Below are positions 1 through 7,443 of a stretch of 64,000 nt of DNA, piece after piece (positions within the stretch are counted from its first letter, which is position 1; every line of letters starts with the position of its first letter). The notes beneath the pieces were generated by a model, which had not been told where the DNA came from, ran no database searches, and worked only from the letters and a program-made list of their open reading frames with translations. This DNA comes from Kumtagia sp044326205 (GTDB taxonomy: Bacteria; Pseudomonadota; Alphaproteobacteria; Rhizobiales; Rhizobiaceae). A program made the translations under genes and the position numbers. The stretch covers positions 34,646 to 98,645 of the forward strand of contig NZ_JBIRCY010000029.1 in NCBI RefSeq assembly GCF_044326205.1. The letters run 5' to 3'.

Positions 1-154
1 CCTTGGGGGTTAGGGGGGTATCCCCCGTCCTTCTCTCTTCCTTCTCCCTTGTTCTTGGTGCCTTCCGTTTAAGGGTTAGTGTTGAGCTCTACCAAAAAAT
101 CGAAAGAATCGCGGCTCGCCTGACAGAACTTCTCGACGTCGAGAACTTGCCCCC

Positions 155-280
155 ATGGAACCGCTCGTCGACTCCGCTAGTCCTACCCCATGGTTCGGGA
201 TCGGCTTTGCCTTGATGGTTGCGGTGGCCGCCGTTCTGATTGGCGTCGTCGCGATGCTGTATAAGCAGACTTGGGGCTAA
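155..280 (+). CDS. Possible 41-residue single-span membrane protein
   Basis: A short ATG frame encodes 41 residues: a polar N-terminus with Pro and Trp, one strongly hydrophobic stretch (about residues 14-35, FGIGFALMV to VVAML), and a short tail YKQTWG. That profile fits a small inner-membrane protein such as a phage-encoded holin-like or superinfection protein, but no family is recognised. The ribosome site is weak (GAGAA about ten bases upstream). A second frame (3-215) overlaps it and has a helical stretch VELYQKIERIAARL; it could be the tail of a gene starting left of the window. Translation of either frame is unproven. Confidence 0.3.
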   Translation: MEPLVDSASPTPWFGIGFALMVAVAAVLIGVVAMLYKQTWG

Positions 281-410
281 AGGCCGCTGGCCAGGGCGGG
301 GGGACGCTTGGGGGTGCGGCCAGCGGCCAGAACGGCGGGATTGAAACGCCGTTCCAGCGGCAACAATTTCACAGATTGTTTCGTTCGGAAACTATGCTTT
401 GGGATTAAGT

Positions 411-447
411 ATGCCGCCGATGTCAAGATATCCGACATCGACGGCAT
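411..447. repeat. 14-bp inverted repeat, 9-base spacer
   Basis: The arms ATGCCGCCGATGTC (411-424) and GACATCGACGGCAT (434-447) are complementary at 13 of 14 positions, with AAGATATCC between them. No U-run follows on either strand, so an operator or RNA hairpin is more likely than a terminator. Confidence 0.6.
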
Positions 448-810
448 GAACCATCCCGGCCCCCGCCTCAACTTGGGGTAATAATTGCGGCGGAAATCCC
501 ACCACAATGGCTTAAGAAGTAATTTATATTTAAAATTGCTTTTAGTCTAGCTGCATCCGAAAATAAAAACTCCCACATCGGTGCGCCAATACTCGCCGCA
601 GTTGCGGCGATGTATCCCATTAGCGGCAGGGTTTGGTGTTCGCCCGTGTCCCGGTGGTGATGCGGCATGAAAGGACTGGCCCCGCGCTTAGCTTGAGGGG
701 GGCGAGCACGGAGCCAGCAGACTTGGGATGACCCTTCCACAGGCGTCCCGCAAAATGAATTAGCGCTCCCGAATATGCCGCCAAGGGGCACCGGGAAATA
801 AATCCCCGCC

Positions 811-838
811 CCGGTTGTGGCAACGTTGCCACAACCGG
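811..838. promoter_or_regulatory. Perfect 28-bp palindrome, candidate operator
   Basis: CCGGTTGTGGCAAC (811-824) is followed without spacer by its exact reverse complement (825-838). The symmetry is perfect over 28 bases and ends at both flanks. It lies upstream of the small RHH-like gene at 967. A dimeric repressor operator is the simplest reading; a resolution, origin or packaging site is also possible. Confidence 0.55.
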
Positions 839-966
839 CGACGTGAACGCGTCCAGATGCCGATATCCCTACGATGTTGCTAAACCTGTATTTTGTGCGC
901 ACTACCATCGAAGCTCTTGACGGTATCCCCACATTCCATTACGTATGCGCCCAGAAAGGAGATGCC

Positions 967-1452
967 ATGGCAAAAATGAACATTTACGTAGGAGACGAAC
1001 TGAAGATGCGCATGGACGCTTTACCCAATCAAAATTGGTCGGCGGTGGCGCAGGAAGCCTTTGAACTACAAATCGCAACAGCACCGAAGGAGAACATGAA
1101 CATGGATGACGTCATCGAACGGCTTCGCGCGTCGAAGCAGAAATCCGAGGAACAAACGAAGCCCTACTGGAAAGGACAAGGCCGCGAATGGGCGATGAAA
1201 ACGGCTGAGGCCGATGCGCTCGAAAATGTCGGTGAACTCGAATATTCGGATGCTGATAGCGCCGACGAATTGTTGAACATGATCGTTGGCGCGATCACGG
1301 ATGATGAGCCTGACTACAACGCCATTGTCGAGTTTTGCGAAGAAGTCCTTACCGGCGAGCATCCGAGGACGAAGAAGCCATCCAAGCGCATTATCATGTG
1401 GTGGCTCGAAGGTGCCCAGGAAATCTGGGCAGAAGTCCAGGACAAGATCTGA
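967..1452 (+). CDS. Ribbon-helix-helix-like small protein, uncharacterised
   Basis: A 161-residue protein. The N-terminus (MAKMNIYVGDELKMRMDAL, then NWSAVAQEAFE) has the short beta-strand plus two helices pattern of CopG/Arc-type ribbon-helix-helix DNA-binding domains. The rest is acidic and helical, with WKGQGREWAMKTAEA near residue 65 and a tail rich in Trp and Glu. The start is fixed by a strong AAAGGAG site six bases before the ATG at 967; an upstream in-frame start at 874 has no such site. It sits alone between the palindrome at 811-838 and a terminator at 1473. A role as a regulator is inferred from the N-terminal fold only; the long C-terminal part is unassigned. Confidence 0.75.
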   Translation: MAKMNIYVGDELKMRMDALPNQNWSAVAQEAFELQIATAPKENMNMDDVIERLRASKQKSEEQTKPYWKGQGREWAMKTAEADALENVGELEYSDADSADELLNMIVGAITDDEPDYNAIVEFCEEVLTGEHPRTKKPSKRIIMWWLEGAQEIWAEVQDKI

Positions 1453-1472
1453 AAATCGGTCAACGACGACAA

Positions 1473-1504
1473 GCGGGCGGCATCATTGCCGCCCGCTTTC
1501 GTTT
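1473..1504 (+). terminator. Rho-independent terminator after the RHH-like gene
   Basis: A perfect 10-bp stem GCGGGCGGCA / TGCCGCCCGC with a four-base TCAT loop is followed by TTTCGTTT. It starts 20 bases after the stop codon of the upstream gene and separates it from the portal transcription unit. Confidence 0.85.
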
Positions 1505-1593
1505 GAGCACCCATAATTCCTTTAATCGATTGAAACGATTCAATCTTTTGGGGTTCGGATACCGCATAACTCTTTGATTTCATTGCACTAAAT

Positions 1594-1630
1594 TTGACAT
1601 AAGCGGGGACTTATATTATATCCCGCTGAT
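1594..1630 (+). promoter_or_regulatory. Sigma-70-like promoter of the head-packaging operon
   Basis: TTGACA at 1594-1599 is followed after 17 bases by TATATC at 1617-1622 (TTATAT at 16 bases is an alternative). The expected start of transcription is about 1629-1631, which coincides with the portal ATG at 1631, and no ribosome site is visible before that ATG. The mRNA may therefore be leaderless. AGCGGG (1602-1607) and CCCGCT (1622-1627) form a dyad overlapping the spacer and -10, a possible operator. Just upstream, GATTGAA (1528-1534) and TTCAATC (1539-1545) form a second small dyad. Confidence 0.6.
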
Positions 1631-2854
1631 ATGGGATTTTGGTCAAAGTTCATAGGCAAAGCCGAACCGGTAGAAGACACCAAGGATTTTTCCTTGGCGT
1701 CGCCGGAACTTTTGACCCTTTTCGGAGGGGTCACCACGGTCGCAGGCGTCACCCTGGGTGAAGCCGGGACGATGCGGCAACCAACTGCCGGAAGCTGTAT
1801 CCGGCTCATCACAAACGCGGTTTCCACCACCCCCTGCCATCTCTTCGAAAAGGGTAATGATGGTGCTCGCGCTCGCGCGGAATCGCACCCCGCAGAACGC
1901 TTGGTCAGCGGGTTCGCCAATCCTTGGACCAGTGCCGGTGACTTCAAGCGTGACATGCTCTTCCGTGCGATCTGTGAAGGCCGCTCCTACGCCCTGGCAT
2001 CGAAGGTACGGGGCAACGTCAAGGAACTTATCCCGCTTCCCTATTCCGCCGTTCGCAGGGACGTCGATGAGGCATCCGGGGAACCGTCATACACCCTGAC
2101 GCTAAAGGGCGGCGGCACCCGTCGCTACGGATATCAGGACATCTTGGAGGTTGCCCCATGGGGTGGCCGTTCCTTGATGCGGGATGCATCGGAAGCCGTT
2201 GGCCGTGCCACGATCATGGATACCCATGCCACCCGCTTGTTTAAGCAGGGCAAACCAAGCGGGGTTTTGCGTGTCCCCGGAAAATTGACGGAACTTGCCG
2301 CTCAACGGATATCAGCGGCATGGAATTCCAGCTTTGGCGGGGAAAACAGCGGCAAAACCGCCGTCTTGGAGGAAAACGCTTCCTGGGAATCCATCGCCCT
2401 TAAGAGCGTCGATTCTCAATATCTCGAAACGTTGAAATTGACGTTGGAGGATATTTGCAGGTGTTTTTCGGTTCCGCCAACACTTGTCGGTGATTTGGAG
2501 CACAGCGTCTGGAAAGCTCCCGAACAATTGGCGCAGCAATTCTTGTCTTTTTGCATGCTGCCGATTTTCCAGCATATCGAAGGTGCTTACGCGCGTTGTC
2601 TTCTCACGGAATCGGAACGCAACGCCGCGTTCTATTTCGAATTCAACTTGGACAATTTCGCCCGCGCCGATCTCGCCGGCCGCTTCGCCGCTTATACCCA
2701 GGCCATCACGTCCAGAATTTTGAGCCCGAACGAAGCCCGCGCCCGTGAGAACCTTGCCCCGTATGACGGTGGCGACGTCTACGAAAATCCCGCCGTCTCC
2801 CCAGGGCAAGCCGGTGCAACCACGGAAGGGGGCGACGATGCCGCTCAGATTTGA
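1631..2854 (+). CDS. Phage portal protein, HK97 family
   Basis: A 407-residue protein of usual length for the HK97-type portal, which forms the dodecameric ring at the capsid vertex through which DNA enters. It shows the typical N-terminus (GFWSKF, then SPELLTLFGG), the central stem and wing region, and the conserved C-terminal block with YLETLKLTLEDICRCF followed by VPPTLVGDLEHSVW and EQLAQQFL. It is the first gene of a tightly packed operon and overlaps the next gene by 17 bases. No ribosome site precedes its ATG, which fits the promoter placement just upstream. The tail after about residue 385 is low in complexity (PGQAGATTEGGDD). Confidence 0.93.
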   Translation: MGFWSKFIGKAEPVEDTKDFSLASPELLTLFGGVTTVAGVTLGEAGTMRQPTAGSCIRLITNAVSTTPCHLFEKGNDGARARAESHPAERLVSGFANPWTSAGDFKRDMLFRAICEGRSYALASKVRGNVKELIPLPYSAVRRDVDEASGEPSYTLTLKGGGTRRYGYQDILEVAPWGGRSLMRDASEAVGRATIMDTHATRLFKQGKPSGVLRVPGKLTELAAQRISAAWNSSFGGENSGKTAVLEENASWESIALKSVDSQYLETLKLTLEDICRCFSVPPTLVGDLEHSVWKAPEQLAQQFLSFCMLPIFQHIEGAYARCLLTESERNAAFYFEFNLDNFARADLAGRFAAYTQAITSRILSPNEARARENLAPYDGGDVYENPAVSPGQAGATTEGGDDAAQI

Positions 2855-3197
2855 GCCTTTCCCTGATTTCGATTCGATGCGTGAAGGCATGCGGCCGCAA
2901 CCGGTTCCCGGCCTTCCTGGCGTATCGGCGTGGGCATCCTTTGCTGCCATGCGCCGGCTATCCGACGCCACCGGCATCAATGACCCTGGCCAGCTTCTCG
3001 CCGAGCTTCTGCGCGGCAATTCCAAGGTTATCCAGGAAAGCGTTTCTCACGTCCTGATTCATGACGCCGATAAAAGCGCTTTCGTCGGCTTTGTCGATGA
3101 CGTCCCCGTTCCATTGATGCCGCTTGGCCGCTTGCTCGCCGATGCCGTTCACCGCCGTCTTTTCGGCGAGGGCTTGGAGGGGGGCTCCGATGACTGA
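2838..3197 (+). CDS. Conserved-looking phage protein between portal and protease
   Basis: A 119-residue protein with no family I can name. The ATG at 2838 lies inside the end of the portal gene and has a GGAAGGGGG ribosome site just upstream. The sequence is mixed alpha/beta without Cys clusters, membrane spans or signal peptide; the middle reads LLAELLRGNSKVIQESV and the end is acidic. Its end overlaps the protease start by eight bases. Position suggests a head-assembly or portal-associated accessory protein, but that is only context. Confidence 0.7.
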   Translation: MPLRFEPFPDFDSMREGMRPQPVPGLPGVSAWASFAAMRRLSDATGINDPGQLLAELLRGNSKVIQESVSHVLIHDADKSAFVGFVDDVPVPLMPLGRLLADAVHRRLFGEGLEGGSDD

Positions 3198-3714
3198 TCA
3201 TGGTCACCATATCGAACTGGATATCAAGGCCGTCGCCGAAGATGGCATCTTTGAAGGCTACGCCAGCACCTACACCGTCGACCAGGGACGCGACGTCGTT
3301 GTTCCGGGGGCGTTTGCCAAAACCCTGGCGACGCGTCCCGCATCCCGTATCAAGATGCTTCGCGATCATGATCACCGCCAACTCATTGGCCAGTGGATTG
3401 ATGCCAAGGAAGATGCAACCGGGCTTTGGGTAAAGGGGCGGCTCCTACTGGATATCGCCGCCGCCAAGGAAGCCTATTCCCTGCTTAAAGCCGGGGCTCT
3501 CGACGGTTTGAGCATCGGTTTCCGTACCCTTCGCGACAGATGGGATTCGGCGAAAAAGGTTCGCTTTCTCGAAGAAGTCGATTTGCGGGAAATCAGTCTC
3601 ACCGCCTTTCCAATGAACGAATCCGCCGCCGTCTCGACGGTGAAGGACGACGAATTCGCCCAGCGCGTAGTTGCGGCGATTAACCGGGCAACCGCCCAAA
3701 TCACGCGCGCTTAG
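3190..3714 (+). CDS. Prohead maturation protease, HK97 family
   Basis: A 174-residue serine protease of the HK97 prohead family, which cleaves the capsid scaffold domain during maturation. The family signature is visible: EGYASTY near residue 22, VVVPGAFAKTL at 37-46, the His motif LRDHD (His60, His62), and the Ser motif LDGLSIGF (Ser108), followed by LREISLTAFP. The ATG at 3190 overlaps the preceding gene and has a GGAGGGG site. It lies directly before the capsid gene, as expected. The longer frame starting at 3124 lacks a ribosome site and would add residues not normal for the family. Confidence 0.93.
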   Translation: MTDHGHHIELDIKAVAEDGIFEGYASTYTVDQGRDVVVPGAFAKTLATRPASRIKMLRDHDHRQLIGQWIDAKEDATGLWVKGRLLLDIAAAKEAYSLLKAGALDGLSIGFRTLRDRWDSAKKVRFLEEVDLREISLTAFPMNESAAVSTVKDDEFAQRVVAAINRATAQITRA

Positions 3715-3726
3715 GGAGAAAACCAG

Positions 3727-4884
3727 ATGCGCCATATCAGCAAAGCAGAATTGTTCGATGCCGTAAGGCTCGAAACGAAAGATGAAACCGGCAGTGCCGT
3801 TGAACAGGCAATCGCCGCCCTGGCTTCCACCACGGAAGCCAAAATCGGCGAGCTCCGTACCGAACTCAAAGCGGCCCAGGATCGTGCCGATGAGCTCGAA
3901 ACCAAGATGGCGCGCCCCGCCGTAGCTGGCGACGACAAGGCCACCCCGGAACAGAAAGCCTTTACCGGTTATCTCAAATCCGGCCGTGAAGCTCTTTCCG
4001 CCGATGAGGTCAAATCCCTTCGTGTTTCGGATGACACCGCAGGCGGATATCTGGCCCCGGATGAATTCATCGCCGAAGTCATCAAAGGGATTGTTGAACG
4101 TTCCCCGATTCGACAGGCCGCCCGCGTCGGCAATACCAGCGCCGGCAACGTCATCCTTCCGAAGCGCACCGGACGTCCTACCGCCCGTTGGGTAGGTGAA
4201 ACCGAAACCCGCACCGGGACGGAATCCACATATGGCCAACTCGATATCGAGGTGTTCGAGATGGCTTGCTATGTCGACGTCTCACAGCGCTTGCTTGAAG
4301 ACGCCGCCGTCAATGTCGAGGCCGAAGTTTCGTCCGACTTGTCGGAAGAATTCGCTCGCTTGGAAGCACTCGCCTTTTCCCAGGGCGATGGCGTCAAAAA
4401 GCCGGTCGGCATCATGGAAGCCGCTGGCGTGCCTTACACGTTCTCCGGCAATGCCAGCACCCTGGGTTCCGCCCCGGCCGATCTTCTGATCGATGCCTTT
4501 TACGCCCTGCCGGCCTTCTACCGTGGCCGTGGTACTTGGCTTATGAACGGCAAGACTCTCGCCGCGATCCGCAAGCTTAAGGACGGCTCCACCGGTGCCT
4601 ATCTGTGGCAGCCCGGTCTTACGCTCGATACCCCGGATACGATCCTGGGACGCCCGGTCATCGAAGATCCCACCATGGATGACATCGGCTCCGCCGCCGA
4701 ACCTATTCTGTTCGGCGACATCGCCAGTGCCTACCGCATCTATGATCGTGTCGGGCTTTCTATCCTTCGCGATCCCTATTCGGTGGCCACTTCCGGCTTG
4801 GTCCGCTTCCACGCCCGCCGCCGCGTCGGTGCTGGGCTCGTGCTCGCCGAAGCCCTCCGCAAAATCCGTTGCGCCACTTCCTAA
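3727..4884 (+). CDS. Major capsid protein, HK97 fold
   Basis: A 385-residue HK97-type capsid protein. Residues 1 to about 75 are charged and helical (AKIGELRTELKAAQDRADELE), matching the scaffold or delta domain removed by the protease. The mature part shows typical blocks: SDDTAGGYLAPDEF, the spine helix and E-loop region (IVERSPIRQAARV), VFEMACYVDVSQRLLEDA, LEALAFSQGDGVKKPVGI, and the C-terminal FGDIASAYRIYDRVGLSI and VRFHARRRVGAGLV. A GGGAGAA ribosome site precedes the ATG. It forms the icosahedral shell. Length and order after the protease agree with the family. Confidence 0.95.
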   Translation: MRHISKAELFDAVRLETKDETGSAVEQAIAALASTTEAKIGELRTELKAAQDRADELETKMARPAVAGDDKATPEQKAFTGYLKSGREALSADEVKSLRVSDDTAGGYLAPDEFIAEVIKGIVERSPIRQAARVGNTSAGNVILPKRTGRPTARWVGETETRTGTESTYGQLDIEVFEMACYVDVSQRLLEDAAVNVEAEVSSDLSEEFARLEALAFSQGDGVKKPVGIMEAAGVPYTFSGNASTLGSAPADLLIDAFYALPAFYRGRGTWLMNGKTLAAIRKLKDGSTGAYLWQPGLTLDTPDTILGRPVIEDPTMDDIGSAAEPILFGDIASAYRIYDRVGLSILRDPYSVATSGLVRFHARRRVGAGLVLAEALRKIRCATS

Positions 4885-4911
4885 TCGCGCCCTGAAAGAA
4901 GGAAAAAGAAC

Positions 4912-5298
4912 ATGCGTGATCTTGTTCACAATCTGGGTGTGGTGAACGCCCTTTCGTCCGCCGTCCAGGCCGCATCGGTGAAAACCAGTGCGGTGGACAC
5001 CAAGGGTTACGGTAGCGTCATGCTCACCGTGAATACCGGTGCCATTGCGTCCAGCGGCAACTTTACCGCTGTACTCGAAGAGAGTGACACCACGACGGAT
5101 GGTGATTTCACCACCGCCGCCGCTGGCGTCACCCTGGGCAGCATCGCAAACCCGCTCACCGCCGATGGTGCCTTCAAGATCGGATACGTTGGCTACAAGC
5201 GCTACGTCCGACTGAACTTCACCAAGAATTCGGGAACATCTGTAGCATTTGGCGTCACCGCCATTCTCGATCATCCCGCATCGGCACCGGTTGCCTGA
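4912..5298 (+). CDS. Capsid-associated small protein, possible decoration protein
   Basis: A 128-residue protein directly after the capsid gene, with an AAGGAAAAAG ribosome site. It is rich in Thr, Ser, Ala and Gly, with alternating hydrophobic residues suggestive of beta-sandwich (GSVMLTVNTGAIA, FTAVLEESDTT, YVRLNFTKNSG). Proteins of this type after an HK97 capsid gene are often decoration or head-stabilising proteins, and this is the likely role. It is shorter than most major tail proteins, and no tail-tube motif is visible, so I do not call it a tail tube. Confidence 0.6.
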   Translation: MRDLVHNLGVVNALSSAVQAASVKTSAVDTKGYGSVMLTVNTGAIASSGNFTAVLEESDTTTDGDFTTAAAGVTLGSIANPLTADGAFKIGYVGYKRYVRLNFTKNSGTSVAFGVTAILDHPASAPVA

Positions 5299-5342
5299 TC
5301 CCCATAGCGCTGGCGGTTAGTCGCTCCTTTCCCCCAGCGCGA

Positions 5343-5371
5343 GGTGACGGCGGTATCGCCCCGCCGTCACC
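5343..5371 (+). terminator. Strong hairpin after the capsid block, no U-run
   Basis: GGTGACGGCGG (5343-5353) pairs perfectly with CCGCCGTCACC (5361-5371) around a seven-base loop. No T-run follows, so it may be a processing or attenuation hairpin rather than a full terminator. It separates the capsid genes from the HNH and connector genes. Confidence 0.45.
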
Positions 5372-5474
5372 GCCCAAACAGAACGGTGCGGTCTTCGTCT
5401 TGTTCATCCGCACCCTGGCAACGGCGGTTTCGAGGGTGACCGCCGTTGCCGCCCAAATCAGAAGGATTCAGCTT

Positions 5475-5894
5475 GTGCCGCGCGCCGCACCGACAATCTG
5501 CCCCTACTGCAACCGCACCAAGGCCAGCGGCACCCGTTGCCAGTGCCGGCCGGCTCGCATCGATACGCGTCCCGGTGCGGACAAGCGCGGCTATGATCTC
5601 GAATGGCAGGCCGCAACGCGTGGCTTCCTGGCGATGCACCCGACTTGTGAATGTGGACGTCCTGCCACCCTTGTCCGTCACATCGTGAGCATCCGTCGCC
5701 GTCCCGACTTGCGGCTCTCGCCGTCCAATTGGAAAGCCGGATGCCGTAGCTGCAACGCCAAGGATGCGGCGAGGGACAAGGCCGGGGGGGTGGGTCGACC
5801 TTTGGCCGGAAAGTCCCCTAACCACACGCCCCCCAAGGAAGAAAAATCTGGGGATTTCATAGGGTTACCATTTCTCGTTTTGGGGGGCTCCTGA
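5475..5894 (+). CDS. HNH family endonuclease of phage packaging type
   Basis: A 139-residue protein with two Cys pairs and an HNH-like core: CPYC (residues 9-12), CQC (22-24), the YDLEWQAATRGFLAMHPTCECG block, His69 in VRHIV, Asn85 in SPSNW, and CRSCNAKDAARD. Phage HNH nucleases of this type work with terminase in DNA packaging or cos cleavage. The residue after the second Cys pair (Asn94) replaces the usual His, an HNN form found in part of the family. The GTG at 5475 is chosen because AGAAGGA lies eight bases upstream; a TTG at 5400 would add 25 residues without support. The stop overlaps the connector start (TGATG). Confidence 0.85.
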   Translation: MPRAAPTICPYCNRTKASGTRCQCRPARIDTRPGADKRGYDLEWQAATRGFLAMHPTCECGRPATLVRHIVSIRRRPDLRLSPSNWKAGCRSCNAKDAARDKAGGVGRPLAGKSPNHTPPKEEKSGDFIGLPFLVLGGS

Positions 5895-6454
5895 TGTCCT
5901 GGCTTAAGCGCGTTTCCGGTGCTCCCGACGCTATAGAACTCGCCGATGTGAAGGCCGCACTCGCCATTATCGGCAACGCCGATGACGCCTTGCTTTCCAG
6001 GCTCATCGATTCTGCCCAGGCTTCGCTTGACGGTGCCGAAGGCCGTTTGGCCCGTTGTCTCAGTGTCCAGACGTGGCAACTCGGATTTGGCGGGTTCCCG
6101 CTTGGCGGCCCGATTTCCATCCCATTGCCGCCGCTGATTTCCATCAACGGTATCAGCTACGTCGACGGCAATGGGGATGCCAAGGAATTCGAGGACTTCA
6201 CCGTTGATGGCATCGGCTCCACCGATAAGGCGGTGCTGAATGCTACCGGCCGCTGGCCCTATGGGACAAACGTCATCATCGAATTCACATGCGGGTTCGG
6301 CGAGCTTCCCGAAGATCTTCGCGACGCCCTGATTGCAATAGTGGGCTCCCGGTATGCGTGGCGTGAAAGCCAAGTGATGGCCCAGGGCAGTTTGTCCGCC
6401 ATGCCGGAAGTGGAAGACGCCATAGACCGTTGGACGGTGAAGGGGTTCGGATGA
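5894..6454 (+). CDS. Head-tail connector protein, gp6-like
   Basis: A 186-residue protein with the usual pattern of gp6/gp15-type connectors that form a ring under the portal. The N-terminal helical part has DVKAALAIIGNADDALLSRLIDSA and a second helix with LDGAEGRLARCL. A beta-rich middle follows (PLPPLISINGISYVDGNG, where the contact between bases of the fold usually lies), then a late helix ELPEDLRDALIAIVGSRYAWRES. It starts in a TGATG overlap with the HNH gene and ends in an ATGA overlap with the gp10-like gene, so translation is coupled. Confidence 0.88.
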   Translation: MSWLKRVSGAPDAIELADVKAALAIIGNADDALLSRLIDSAQASLDGAEGRLARCLSVQTWQLGFGGFPLGGPISIPLPPLISINGISYVDGNGDAKEFEDFTVDGIGSTDKAVLNATGRWPYGTNVIIEFTCGFGELPEDLRDALIAIVGSRYAWRESQVMAQGSLSAMPEVEDAIDRWTVKGFG

Positions 6455-6861
6455 TGGCCGTCCAGGGACTCCAAGCCTTAAACCGCAAACTTCGCGCCAT
6501 GCCCGTGGCGGCCCGCCAAGAGCTCGAAAAAGCCGTGAACGAAGGTGCCGCCCGCGTCGCCACGTTGGCATCCGCGCTTGCTCCCAAGGATACCGGCTTG
6601 CTGGCGTCGACCGTCCGTGTCGAGGCCGGTGCGCATTCCCTTCAAAAGCTTGTCGTCGTGGGCGGCGAGGCCACGGAAAAAGAGGTGCGCAAAGGTTCCG
6701 GTGCGGAGTTCGACTACGCCAAAGCCCAGGAATGGGGAACGAAGGAAATGGAAAAGAATCCTTCGCTCTATCCCGCCTTCCGCACTCTGAAAAAGAGCAT
6801 CCGGGCACGGATGAATCGTGCCGTTCGCAAGGCCATCAAAGCCGGGGGTTCTAATGCTTAG
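6451..6861 (+). CDS. HK97 gp10-like head-tail joining protein
   Basis: A 136-residue protein of the HK97 gp10 family, a minor head-tail joining component. It has the N-terminal helix (LQALNRKLRAMPVAARQEL), the AALAPKDTG-like motif seen here as ASALAPKDTGLLASTV, and the strand-turn end FDYAKAQEWGTKEMEKNPSLYPAFR with the family's aromatic-Pro-Ala-Phe ending. The ATG at 6451 overlaps the upstream stop as ATGA. A start three bases later (6454) is equally possible. Confidence 0.85.
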   Translation: MMAVQGLQALNRKLRAMPVAARQELEKAVNEGAARVATLASALAPKDTGLLASTVRVEAGAHSLQKLVVVGGEATEKEVRKGSGAEFDYAKAQEWGTKEMEKNPSLYPAFRTLKKSIRARMNRAVRKAIKAGGSNA

Positions 6862-7123
6862 TCCTACCGAAAAAGACACCCTTTTCGCCGCCGCCGAATC
6901 CTATGCGCTCGATTTGGCGTTGTCCGAACATGCCGTGAGACTTCTGGGCATCGAATATGCGGCACCACATGCCGCGAAATTCGGGCTCATCGGCGAAACC
7001 GAAGTCCGCGCCGTTTTTGGGCTCGCCCTGCTTATCGTGAAGCGTCGCGGCGAAATCATGCGCGCGATGCAACACGTCTATGTCGAGGAAATGCAGGCAC
7101 CGGATGGGGAGTCGCTCCATTGA
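6854..7123 (+). CDS. Small phage protein of unknown function
   Basis: An 89-residue, mostly helical protein with an acidic N-terminus (MLSPTEKDTLFAAAESYAL). No family is recognised, and no membrane span or metal motif is seen. It begins inside the end of the gp10-like gene with GGGGG upstream and ends in an overlap with the head-closure gene. Its position between head-tail joining genes suggests a structural or assembly helper. Confidence 0.65.
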   Translation: MLSPTEKDTLFAAAESYALDLALSEHAVRLLGIEYAAPHAAKFGLIGETEVRAVFGLALLIVKRRGEIMRAMQHVYVEEMQAPDGESLH

Positions 7124-7443
7124 TTGGTGCCGGTGCATTCGACAGGCGGATAATTATTGAACGCGTTACGGAAACCCGTGATGCCGGGACGAATGCCGTC
7201 CTGACGTCCTGGGCAACGCATCTCGACAACGTGCCATGCTCGATTAAGCGCACCACCGGCCGCGAATTCTTGGACGCCGACAGGGTTCAATCGGAACGCC
7301 GCGCCGTCTTCACCGTGAGGTATGCCGACATCGACGTCCGCGACAGGATCGTGGCGGATGACGGTTTGACTTACGGCATTGTGGACATCCGGGAAATCGG
7401 CCGTCGCCGGTTCATGGAATTGCAGGGCGAGGCGATTCAATGA
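7120..7443 (+). CDS. Head closure / head-tail adaptor protein
   Basis: A 107-residue beta-rich protein of the SPP1 gp16 type, which closes the head under the connector. The family pattern is visible: an N-terminal FDRRIIIERVTETRD (first strand and turn), a middle WATHLDNVPCSIKRTTGREF, then DRVQSERRAVFTVRYADIDVRDRI and DDGLTYGIVDIREIGRRRFMEL. Translation starts at a TTG (7120) that overlaps the upstream TGA, with GGGGAG ten bases before it. It ends in an ATGA overlap with terS. Confidence 0.85.
   Translation: MIGAGAFDRRIIIERVTETRDAGTNAVLTSWATHLDNVPCSIKRTTGREFLDADRVQSERRAVFTVRYADIDVRDRIVADDGLTYGIVDIREIGRRRFMELQGEAIQ

Larger units (their letters stand above)
281..966. other. 686-base gene-poor stretch with two dyad symmetries
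   Basis: No frame here has a convincing start and ribosome site on either strand. The stretch holds a 14-bp inverted repeat (411-447), an AT-rich patch around 520-545, and a perfect 28-bp palindrome (811-838) about 130 bases before the RHH-like gene. In a phage-like element a gap of this kind often carries operators, an origin or a packaging site; nothing in the sequence decides among these. Confidence 0.5.

Noticed and set aside
277..932. Minus-strand open frames of 76 and 154 residues in the element's left part
   Set aside because: No ribosome sites, unlikely residue composition, and overlap with strong palindromes; treated as non-coding.
4912..5298. Major tail tube protein
   Set aside because: Small size and position directly after the capsid fit a capsid-associated protein; no tail-tube pattern is visible.
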